Below, piece by piece: positions 12,905 through 26,041 of a DNA stretch of 64,000 nt. Position 1 is the first letter of the stretch; every line of letters starts with the position of its first letter. Both the position numbers and the translations under genes were made by a program. The notes beneath the pieces were generated by a model, which saw nothing but the letters and a program-made list of their open reading frames with translations, did not search any database and was not told where the DNA came from. This stretch comes from Xiphophorus maculatus. Its lineage: Eukaryota; Chordata; Actinopteri; Cyprinodontiformes; Poeciliidae. The DNA lies in the NCBI RefSeq assembly GCF_002775205.1, contig NC_036453.1, forward strand, positions 15,127,594 through 15,191,593. Direction: 5' to 3'.

Positions 12905-13300
12905 CTGACTAACAATAAATGGTTTCAGTTCAACTCAGTTCAAAAGTTCTTTATTTGTTGTGAAGGGAATTAAATGTTGAAACTCAAATCATCTGAGCAT
13001 CTTCAAAGAGTTGTGGATGGTGAGTCTGTGGACAGGAACGGTCTCCAGTAGCAGTCAGTGTTGCAGCTAATCTAAAGAGGCCTCTGACTGAAGACAGTTG
13101 CTGTATGATTGTTATGACACACTGACAGATCAACATCCAGACAGCAGAGACCAAAATCAACCAGCTGGTTTTAGTCCTGATTTAAAGGAACTCAGTGTTT
13201 TGGCTGTTTTTCAGTTTTCTGAAAGTTTGTTCCAGATCTGTGGTGCACAGTAGCTGAATGCTGCTTCTCCATGTTTGGAAAACAACACCTTGTTGGCTTG
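12905..13300 (-). mobile_element. 3' end of a LINE (L2/Rex-like non-LTR retrotransposon)
   Basis: Read on the minus strand, 13300 to about 13190 encodes a C-terminal retrotransposon fragment of the common fish type (PNMEKQHSATVHHRSGTN, then QKTEKQP). A roughly 250-base 3' UTR-like sequence follows, ending near 12910 in AATAAAGAACTTTTGAACTG. The 5' part is missing, as usual for 5'-truncated LINE copies. It lies just 3' of the two-domain GIMAP gene and in the same orientation. Family name is from memory of similar fish repeats. Confidence 0.6.
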
Positions 13301-13371
13301 GTTACGTATCGTAGCTGTCCAAGAATAAAAAAAGCAATAAAGTAGGAGCATAAGTCTTTATGAAATGCTCT

Positions 13372-14824
13372 TTAATTAATTGACTCGTAGCCATTTCGCC
13401 CTGATTGACAACATCCACAAAACAAATATCTGAGACACTGACAAAGGCAACAAGAACTGGAAATGCTTTCGTCTGATGATTCTTCACCAGGTGACCTAGG
13501 ATCAGTTGACCCATAACCGGATGGAGCATTTCCACCAGACCTGGACTGTGAGCTTTGTGGAAAAGGCGTGGGCTTTAATCTGTCACAGTGTTGTTCTCCA
13601 TTTTGTTGAACCATCTTATCGACTATCTGAAGGAAGTTTCTAACCTGCTGCCGGTTTCTACTCTGGGTGTTGTCGAACACACAGTATCTCCCTTCGCACC
13701 GTTTTAACAATTCAGAAACGTCTCTGCTGGCCCCGATCTTCTCCTCAAAGCGCTCCCCTCCTAGACCATCTCCATGAGTAAAAAGCACCATAGTAGACCT
13801 TAAAGCATCAGGGCCAAACATGGATGGGAAATACTGAAGAAAGCTACAATCTTCTTTAGAAAGTTGACCAATCTTTACCACTATGACCAAGGCATGGACA
13901 TGTTTTTTATGTAATGCCTTCAATATGTCCACAGCTACTTCCTGAGGAGGCCTGCTGCTGTCATCCACACCTGGAGTGTCCATCACTGTGATTTCCTGAC
14001 TTCCTATTATGGCTGACATGCTGACACACATCTTGATACTGGATTCAAAGCCACATTCTGACTTGAACTTTTTTGATCCCAGAATGGTGTTTCCTGATGA
14101 AGTCTTCCCGGCTCCACTGAGTCCATACAGAACAATCTTTCTCTTCTCCAGACTTTCAGGCGCAGACAGGATACCTGGGAGGAGAAAGCAGACGGTTGGA
14201 AGAGACAGAAGACCACTCCAGCTATATTCAGGTGTTTCACAGAACCCTGTTGACTAAATGATGTTATAATCTGAGTCATATTTCAGTACCTGTCTTCTGG
14301 AGCAGTTCTTTGACCTGATCCGGTCCTCCATTTATGTTGTTGAAGCTAAAGTATCTTCCTTCAAACTTTCGAACGATCCTCTGAAGTGGAGATTCTGGAG
14401 ATTTTTCTTCTTTGTTGATAAACTCCTCAAGTGTCCCGTCTAAATGATCGGCACCAGTGAAGAGCAAGTACGCTTGGTCCAGTCCGTATGGTTCAATAAC
14501 TGTGATGGTGGTGTCCACTGCTTTCTGCTGCTCCTTAGTGAATCGATCTATTTTAACTACAACCAGAAACAGGCAGGATGAGGAATCCAGGTTCTCCTTG
14601 CAGAAGGTTTGGATCTCCGTCTCTATGCCTTCACTCAGGATCCCTGGAGTGTCGATCACTGAGACCTCTCTGCCAAACACCGTGTCCGTTTCTTCCTTTA
14701 TCTCGGTGGTCACAGATATGAAGGTGCGCCTTGATTCAAACGCTGTTCGTCCTAAAATTGTGTTTCCTGAAGCACTTTTACCGACTCCTGTGTGTCCCAG
14801 AAGGACAATGGAACGACGAGCCAT
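13372..14824 (-). CDS. GIMAP-family GTPase with two AIG1 domains
   Basis: GTPase of the immunity-associated protein family (AIG1 G domains), which regulates lymphocyte survival and acts on intracellular membranes. Exon 1 runs 14824 down to 14290 and exon 2 from 14174 to the stop at 13372; the GT..AG intron is phase 1 and the model gives 445 residues. The start (MARRSIVLLGHTGVGKS) sits just after an acceptor at 14836-14837, so a 5' untranslated exon exists upstream. Domain 1 has a P-loop GHTGVGKS (10-17), DTPG, and a variant G4 of TGAD type. Domain 2 has P-loop GLSGAGKT (196-203), DTPG, G4 THGD and the family box RYCVFDN. The tail is Ser-rich and ends in a Cys cluster (CCLCQCLRYLFCGCC), which I infer to be a palmitoylated membrane anchor. 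It is head to head with the GIMAP gene starting at 17811. Which GIMAP number it matches is not decidable by eye. Confidence 0.9.
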
Positions 14825-14836
14825 CGTTGAAAACCC

Positions 14837-16055
14837 TGTAAGGTGAGAGAATCGGTTTAAAGAAAACATAGTAAAAGTTTCCCCATGTCTAAGTTACAAA
14901 CTATCTTATTAGCAAATAAAGTAACAGAAAAACTGCAGAGAGAAGAAAATCTGAGAGTGTGAGTTCTTAAGTAAATTGTTTAGCTGCAACTAGAAGTAGG
15001 TTAGTTAATTAGTTTTATTCTGAAAATAAGAAAAAAACGAACCATTCTGTTTTCCTCATTCCTGTCTTACGATGGGTCCAAATACTGAAAGGAAGCAACC
15101 GACACGTCAGTCCGTCCAGACCAGAGTCACCCAGAGACGCCGTTTCTCCATACGTCCCCTGTGGAAGTTTACATTTACAGATAATTACCGTGTAACACAC
15201 TTTAAATATTTCCTATTTATTACTTTGAGTTCAGTTACAGTACAGTTATCATTCAGATCGCTCTCACATTCTAACTATAATACAGTGTTGCGTATTAATT
15301 AAAGGTTTTATTTCTGACAGAAGATGAGGTCCAGTGAGGATCATTCTGGATCCTCACTGGGCTGCAGATTAATACGGTTTCTGGACCAACAGACCTGCCT
15401 CATCAGGAGGTTCTGCTGCTACAGCAGCTCCATTCACTCCCATTATTCTCCACTTCTCTCCATGCACACAGTCCTCATGTGCTCTCGCTCCAGCCATTGT
15501 TCGTAGTAGGTTCTTGTTTATCAGTTTTCCATTAAATATTCAACGTAACTCAGTACTTACATTTGCTCTGCGATTCTGGGTCAAACCCACATCGTTCTGT
15601 GGAGTTTTGATTTATGTTCCAGGCTTCAGAAATAAAGAATAAACACATTCAGAAGGTTTTCTACTGTCTGCTCTGCTGTACTGTTAACAGGTACTAATAA
15701 TAACGATAGTCAGGACATTAAATCTATGAAATGTTTTCTATAGAAAAGAAATCAGCCATTTTGGAGACCTGGGATGTAAAGTTACCTGTTAGCCTGAAGC
15801 TTTGAGACAAACACTGAGTTCAGACTCATGAAGAAATGTAAAACAAGTGAAGCCTTCGTTTTAAGCAGACTCAAAATTATGTTTTACAACGACCCCATTA
15901 ACAAAAACACATTGAATATTTTAATATGCTGTAGAACTTTTTTTAAGACAGCTAATATGGAGGAGGAAACTTATGAATGCTCCATCAAAACTACAAACCA
16001 AATAATCTCTCACCTGATTCTCAATCCGTCAAACGTTTCAGCTGTTCAGTAAAGT
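14837..16055. other. Upstream (5' UTR/intron) region of the two-domain GIMAP
   Basis: No coding exon was found. Because the coding exon begins at a splice acceptor (14836), this stretch must hold intron and probably a non-coding first exon. Possible minus-strand donors are CTAACAG|GTAAC near 15785 and TTCACG|GTAAGAC at 16345. Which is used is unknown. Confidence 0.4.
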
Positions 16056-16067
16056 GAAAGTGAAACT
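16056..16067. promoter_or_regulatory. Perfect interferon-stimulated response element (ISRE)
   Basis: GAAAGTGAAACT is an exact match to the ISRE consensus GAAANNGAAACT bound by IRF proteins and ISGF3. It lies about 1.2 kb upstream of the coding start of the minus-strand GIMAP. A second IRF-type pair, TTTCAGTTTC (complement GAAACTGAAA), is at 16365-16374. It suggests interferon control of the two-domain GIMAP; the transcription start was not located. Confidence 0.6.
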
Positions 16068-16364
16068 AAAAATGTCAAGGATCGACAGCAAAACCTGAGT
16101 CAAAACTTTTCAAGTTCAACATTTTTCTGTCAGGTTTTCTTTCAGCCAGTCACACAAACACGGTTTTTTCTTAAAGGTGCATCGGAGTTTCTAGGAAATC
16201 TCCAGTGGCTTTGATTATATTTGATCAAAACATTACATTTGTTTCTGTAATATTTCAATTGGTTTGAAAGCTGATTTTCCGTTAGTTCTTTTTTTCCCTT
16301 GTAGAACTTTCTCTGGTAAACTGCACACAAAATCAGTGTCTTACCGTGAAAAAGTTCGGCTTTA

Positions 16365-16374
16365 TTTCAGTTTC
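16365..16374 (-). promoter_or_regulatory. Second IRF-type GAAACTGAAA site
   Basis: Read on the minus strand it is GAAACTGAAA, two GAAA half-sites at the ISRE spacing of two bases. It lies 20 bases upstream (minus sense) of a strong donor TTCACG|GTAAGAC, so it may be at the promoter or within a non-coding first exon. Confidence 0.4.
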
Positions 16375-16399
16375 TCTCCCCGAAGCTGCGGTGAAGACA

Positions 16400-17810
16400 G
16401 GCAACTTTATTTTTCTCCTAGAGATTAGCTGAGCCCACACATTGTGCTTTACGGTAACAGAGCAGGGGCGCCATAGGCTCTCCTGCTGCTTTTCTTATTA
16501 TTGAGCCTTTTAACTAATAAAAATCATTTTGGTGATTCTAGCTGACCTAAAACAAAAGATTTGTTCTGATTTAACTTAAGATTGTTTAAAAAAAAAAAAA
16601 AAAAAAGGTCTACGTGTCTTTATTCAGCGTATGTAAACTTCTGCTTTCAACTATGTGAAATGAAACTGTTACAAAAATCTGCTGCGATTGAAAACATGTC
16701 GATGTTTTGGTTGCTCTCTGTGGGGAACATTTAGATGTGAAAGAGGCAACATTTACTGACCCAAAGAGAAGAGTGGGACCTCCTGCTGCGTCAATGTTAG
16801 ATTTAATGGTTCACGTTTCTGACTATTTAGAAGTGAAGAAGTTAAAAAAAAAATCTGCCCCTTAATCTGTTTTTCAGGAGATTTTTCATTTTTTTCTGTT
16901 TCACAAAAATATATCTTTATAAGTTATTTACATTAAAAAGTAATTAAGTAAAAAGATGTGTGCATCAATGACACTATTAACTCCGTAAAATACATCTGAT
17001 CTGAACACGGATCAGATGTTCCGTATTATTTGTTTTGACAATAACCTATTATAAAAACAAATGGGTGTTTTTGATAATAGGTTATAGATTGTAGAAACTA
17101 AGATGAGCAAAGTGTGGATATTGATTATGCTACACAACACCTGGATCCATGTCCAACACAGTAAAATTAAGAAATATTTATTCCTGTATATATGGGGTAG
17201 TAACAGGTGGAAGGCCACCCCTGCTGCTTTATTACCGTAATGAACCATGTATGTGCGACGCTAACTCCCAGATGCTGCAACGCGCAGGTAACGAGGTCCG
17301 CTCCTTTACAGTCAGCCTGAGGATCACGCCGGAAGGAGCAATGAGGCGGTGTGGGAGGAGTTTCTGCTCAGCTGCTGCAGAGCGACAGGTTGGACGGCGC
17401 CAGAGACGCCATTAAAGCAATAATCATCGATAGGATAATTAGGAAATAATCTCACATTGAGACACTAACTTTAATCATTTCTGACATTCTTTATTTCACA
17501 CGACATCTTCATTCATCTCCGCGCCGAAACAACTCAGCTTCGTCACATGACAGAGATTTATTGAGACCGGCGTCTTCGCCGGTGTTGAAATGATGCAAAC
17601 CCGCTGTGCGTCTTTGAGAGACTTTCTCTAAAACTTTCCTTCTTGATGTTTTTTTTTATGTAGATTTGAAGTTTCTCATTTAATTTGAGGCTTTATTGAC
17701 GTATAGCTGTTTCGGACCGTAACAACCTGATTCTAAACCCAGACAGGTGAACATTTCCGGGTTGTTCTCTTCCGTGTTCTCCAGCGACCGGAGCAGACAG
17801 ACAGGTCGAC
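16400..17810. other. Intergenic region between divergent GIMAP genes
   Basis: No exon was seen. It includes a poly-A run near 16589-16606, a perfect hairpin at 17041-17085 and, from about 17240 to 17600, a stretch with more CpG that precedes the plus-strand GIMAP start. It probably contains that gene's promoter; no TATA box or ISRE was recognised for it. Confidence 0.5.
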
Positions 17811-21803
<3,993 letters not shown>

Positions 21804-22315
21804 AGACCCAGAAGTCCCTGTTTTCATTACCCAGCATGCATCACCATCAGGATGAACAGTCCTGAGGTTCTGGTCCGCACTGATGTTCGTTCACTCAGGC
21901 TCCTCTGAGAAACCACTGCGGTCCAGTCAAAGTCCTTCCTGCTGAAAGGTTTCAGCAGCAGCCTGAAGGTTCCTGAAGGAACTAAAACCTTCTGCTACAT
22001 CAACCAGTTTCTGCCCACATGGGGATTTTTCCTCCCTGAACTGGCAACCAGTCATTTCATTGTTGAACTTTGCTGTAACTTAGTCTAATAGATCATATTG
22101 ATCTATTGTTTATTCATAAAAACATTAACAAGCAAAAGTTGATCATTGATGAAAGTTGTTGTGAATGTCAGAGTGATGATGAGCTGAGCTCTAAACCTGC
22201 AGCAGTTCAAAAACTGTTTTTTAACCCAGTGTTATTATAATGATGCAGGATGAAACATTTTAAAAATGTTTCATATGATTTTTAACTGTGTCTTTTTGAC
22301 AGTAAATTGAATAAA

Positions 22316-24831
22316 CAGTTTAATAAATCTGAGGAATGTGTGTGTTCATTAGAATCAGTCAGATGGAAGCAGCTTCAGCCGCCACAGATCCATGAACCTG
22401 AAGAACCGTGACAATATTTCACTTTGACCCGTCAGACGTTCCAGAACCAAACCCAGAATTCTCCCCTACAGACGGATAATCTCGGGTTTCTTCTCATAAT
22501 CTGGGTTCTCATTCTGTCTTTCTGCGTTTGCAGATTCTTCCTGCTGCTCACTGAGTCCAGATTCAGAGGAGCTAAATATTAAATATGACTAAACATTAAA
22601 CCAGAAATATCAGAACCGTTTCCTGTAAAATGTAAATGTTTAGTCGAAAGTTTGGTGAAAAACGTCTTGAAAATAAATGACGTGATGAACTGAAATCTGC
22701 AGAACTTCAGGAAAATCAAACTTGCTGTAAAACCTTGACGGATCGTCCAGCTGCTCTGCAGAAGTTTTTCTAATTTTTAAAAAAACTTTTTATCCTCAGA
22801 GAATCTCCTCCATTAGAGCTGCTGTCAATATTTACTGCTTTAATAATTAATGCTGCTAAATGAGGCGCCGGGGGAGGAAGGAGCGCTCTTCATCATCATC
22901 ATCATCATCACACCCAGAGGATTACATCACTCAACACGACGTCTCCATGGCAACCACCCAGTTGACTTTAATGTGAGACTCTTCCAGATTAAAAACAACT
23001 TTTGTTAATCTGCAGTAACTGATGGATGTGCGGCAGAGACGGGTCAGAACCAGAACCTTTATCTGGGTCAGAACCAGAACCCAGCAGATGATAAAACCCA
23101 AAGTGCTTCTCTGGTTCAGTAATTATGTGAACAGAAATGAACGGATCAGAACCGCTCTGACCCGTTGACCTGGCCCAGTTCCTCCAAATGGTTCTGCAGG
23201 TTCTGGATGTCCGGTCCAGGTGCTGCATGACCTTTGACCCCAGCTGCTGCAGACGCCTGCTGGTCATCCAGTCATTCGGGTGGAATAGTTAAATCACGGG
23301 CCCCTGAGGACCAGGGTGGGAAACCCCTTATATAAAACACAAACACATGAAGCCCATAGAGGTTCTGGTCCACCTGGTCAGAACCAGAAGCACTTTAATG
23401 ATTCCTGAATAAATGTTCAACATCAAGGAGAATCTAGAACCTGAACAGAACCGTCTGATTCTGGATGATCAGAACCAGACGGTTCTAAAGGTTCTAGCAA
23501 TGAACCAGAACCTCCTCAGTCCATCATGGATCAGCAGAGACGATGGATGAACCGTTTGAGACGGAGAAACGTTCTGCTGGAACTCTGGTAGCTAAAAGCA
23601 CAGACATGATAAAACGATAGACGCCTCCTGGACCGCTCTGGTCTACTGGCGCTGGCGAGACGCAGGGCGGCCATCTTGGAGCGGTCGACCTCTCCAAGAT
23701 GGCGCCATATTTACTGAAACCCGGGCAGCCATTGCAGGGTCTACTCGTTTATTATGTCTGTGGCTAAATGTAGCTGAGCTGACACCAAGCTAGCAGACAG
23801 ACAGAAGCAATCGATCAGCAGAGATCAGATCAGATCCAACTGGAAGGAAAACGACTCACCAGGGACAAAAAGTAAAGATTCTGGTTCTGTTCACTAAAAC
23901 TCTGAAACCAGAGACACATCACTGATCCTGCCGGCCTTCATCCTCCATCATCATCACCTTCACCATCATCATCATCATCTGTCACTCAACCTTCACCAAA
24001 AGGTCAAAGGTCAGGATGTTTTCAGTTGTCTACAGCACAACGTTAACCCAATAGGTTAGACTCAAACATTCTGATTATCTCAGTAAAAACTTCAGTCTGA
24101 ACTCAATAAGATCCCAGCAGCTCAGGATCAGGATCTCAGACCAGTGGAGGTCAGGGTCTACCACACCGGACCAGAACCAAGATGGAGGCTGTACAAAGAT
24201 GGAAACCGGCCAGCAGATAGCAGCTGGGCGTTTGGAGCTGGTTGGTAAAGCAAACATGAAGCATCATAACCTGGAGGCTGGAACAGTCTAACATCGGATC
24301 AGATTCATTCACTCTGGGACTGAAGAGTCTGACATCCAGCTGAGTTTCCAGTTCCAGACCAATAAACACGATGACCAACCAACTGGGTGGACAAAAACAG
24401 AAAAGATCCTCAGCGATCTGGAAGAGAGAACCATCAACCTTTAGAGGACAGACATATAAAACCTCAGAGGCCATCGTGAGGAAGAGGACAGCTGTGGTCT
24501 TTTGTTTCAGTGAATCTTGTTTATTATGAATCAGCAGGTCTGACCTTTGTGAACATCATCATGAAAACATTTCCTGTTCTGTTTCTCTAGTGAAACTTTT
24601 GCATGGAAACTTTTATTTCTCAGCAGAAAACAGTAAAGTGTGAATCAGTAAGGAAGTGTTGACGATGTGCTGCTGCTCTGAGGTCATGTGATGTTTTCAG
24701 CTCTCAGCTGGTGGCAGCAGAGAGAGGATGAGATAAAAGCTGATGACAGGAAGTGGATCTGCCAGAGCGGCCGTTCTGATGATGTGGGGTTGTAGTGGCA
24801 GTGACCTCTGTGACCTCTGTGGCCCTGCTGG
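22316..24831. other. Gene-poor spacer between GIMAP and odorant receptor
   Basis: No supportable exon. GGTTCTGG-type words are common, ATC/CAT trinucleotide runs occur near 22890 and 23955, and an inverted repeat of YY1-like sites is at 23670-23703. Minus-strand frames near 23.0-23.3 and 24.1-24.5 kb lack family features and splice context. Confidence 0.5.
23670..23703. promoter_or_regulatory. Head-to-head YY1-like inverted repeat
   Basis: GCCATCTTGGAG and CTCCAAGATGGC form a perfect 12-base inverted repeat around a 10-base spacer. Each arm contains the YY1 core CCAT/ATGG in the form AAGATGGC found in many core promoters. No gene start was recognised here. Confidence 0.4.
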
Positions 24832-24867
24832 GTGTGTGATGATGATGATGATGATGATGATGCTGTG

Positions 24868-25857
24868 ATGCTGAGCAGGAGTGAGCTCAACGTGACGGTG
24901 ACGGGGCCTCACCAGGGGGTCCTGGGCCTGGTGCTGTTCACCATCGTCACCACGCTGCCATGCTGCGCGTTCCTCTTCATCAACCTCACCATGCTGTACA
25001 CGCTGCGCAGCCGGCCGCTGTTCAGAGAGGCGTCCCGCTACGTGCTGCTGTTCAACCTGCTGCTGGTGGACACCGTGCAGCTGTTCCAGAGCCAGTCCAT
25101 GTTCCTGCTGTCCGCGGTCAGCCTCGCGCTGCTGTACCCGGTGTGCGCCGCTCTCACCGCCTTCAGCAGCCTGACCCACTGCGTGTCCGTGGTCACGCTG
25201 GTCAGCATGTGCCTGGAGCGGTACGTGGCGGTGTGCTACCCCCTCCGGCACAGCGCCATCGTCACCCTGAGGAACACCGGCGCCGCCATCGGGGTCATCT
25301 GGGGCGTCAGCTCCTCCCACGTCATCGTCCAGCTCAGCCTGATGCTGTCCCGCTTCTCGGCGGCTGACCTGGGGGTCATGCAGATGGTGCACTACTGCGG
25401 GAAGGAGAGCGCCTTCATCGACCCCGTGTCTGACCACTACGACAGAGCCTTCACCTACTTCCTCTTCCTGCTGGGGGCGGCCACCGTCTCCTTCGCCTAC
25501 GCCGGCATCATCGTGGCGGCGCGCTCTGCGTCCACGGACAGAGCGTCGGCCGTGCGGGCGCGGCGCACGCTGCTGCTGCACCTGGTGCAGCTGGGCCTCA
25601 GCATGTCCTCCACCGTCTACAACTCGCTGCTGATCGTCATCACCGGCAGCCTGGAGCGCGTCCCGGCCGTCCGCCTGCAGATCGGCCTCTACATGGCCGT
25701 CATCATCCTGCCCAAGTGCCTCAGCTCGCTCATCTACGGCCTCAGAGACCACAACATCCGGCCCGTCCTCGTCATGAACCTCATCTGCCAGTGCAGAGGC
25801 TCGGCTCTCCACACCAGAACCAGAACCAAGAACAGAATCAGAGTCCAGCTCAGCTGA
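24868..25857 (+). CDS. Odorant receptor 131-2-like GPCR, intronless
   Basis: Seven-transmembrane receptor of the fish OR131-2-like family, presumed to sit in olfactory neuron membranes. The single exon of 329 residues is a typical length. Visible features: N-glycosylation site NVT near the N-terminus, TM1 (GVLGLVLFTIVTT), TM2 (LLFNLLLVDTVQLF), TM3 ending CLERYVAVCYPLRH (ERY in place of DRY), TM5 (YFLFLLGAATVSFAYAGIIV), AARSAST then RTLLLHLVQLGLSMSSTVYN in TM6, and LPKCLSSLIYGLRD closing TM7. ATG at 24868 is the first in-frame Met; codons upstream in this frame are Asp codons from a GAT repeat. That repeat holds a run of out-of-frame ATGs whose stop overlaps the start (TGATG). AATAAA at about 25877 and 25918. 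The long minus-strand frame over the gene is a GC-skew shadow. Confidence 0.93.
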   Translation: MLSRSELNVTVTGPHQGVLGLVLFTIVTTLPCCAFLFINLTMLYTLRSRPLFREASRYVLLFNLLLVDTVQLFQSQSMFLLSAVSLALLYPVCAALTAFSSLTHCVSVVTLVSMCLERYVAVCYPLRHSAIVTLRNTGAAIGVIWGVSSSHVIVQLSLMLSRFSAADLGVMQMVHYCGKESAFIDPVSDHYDRAFTYFLFLLGAATVSFAYAGIIVAARSASTDRASAVRARRTLLLHLVQLGLSMSSTVYNSLLIVITGSLERVPAVRLQIGLYMAVIILPKCLSSLIYGLRDHNIRPVLVMNLICQCRGSALHTRTRTKNRIRVQLS

Positions 25858-25948
25858 GACGTTCACTAGAAACTGGGACAATAAAGACGATGATGGGAGG
25901 AAGTCAGAATGTTCAGCAAATAAACCTGCAACTGTTTTCACTGAACCG

Positions 25949-26040
<92 letters not shown>
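25949..26040. repeat. (AAT)n microsatellite
   Basis: About 30 copies of AAT immediately downstream of the odorant-receptor transcript end. Confidence 0.97.

Positions 26041-26041
<1 letters not shown>

Noticed and set aside
22855-23970. ATC/CAT direct repeats as a CRISPR or satellite array
   Set aside because: Simple trinucleotide microsatellites, no spacers; the genome is animal.
24697-25941. 414-codon minus-strand frame opposite the odorant receptor
   Set aside because: It is fully antisense to a clear seven-helix receptor, rich in Asp/Gly/Ala/His from GC-rich codons, with no domain; a composition shadow.
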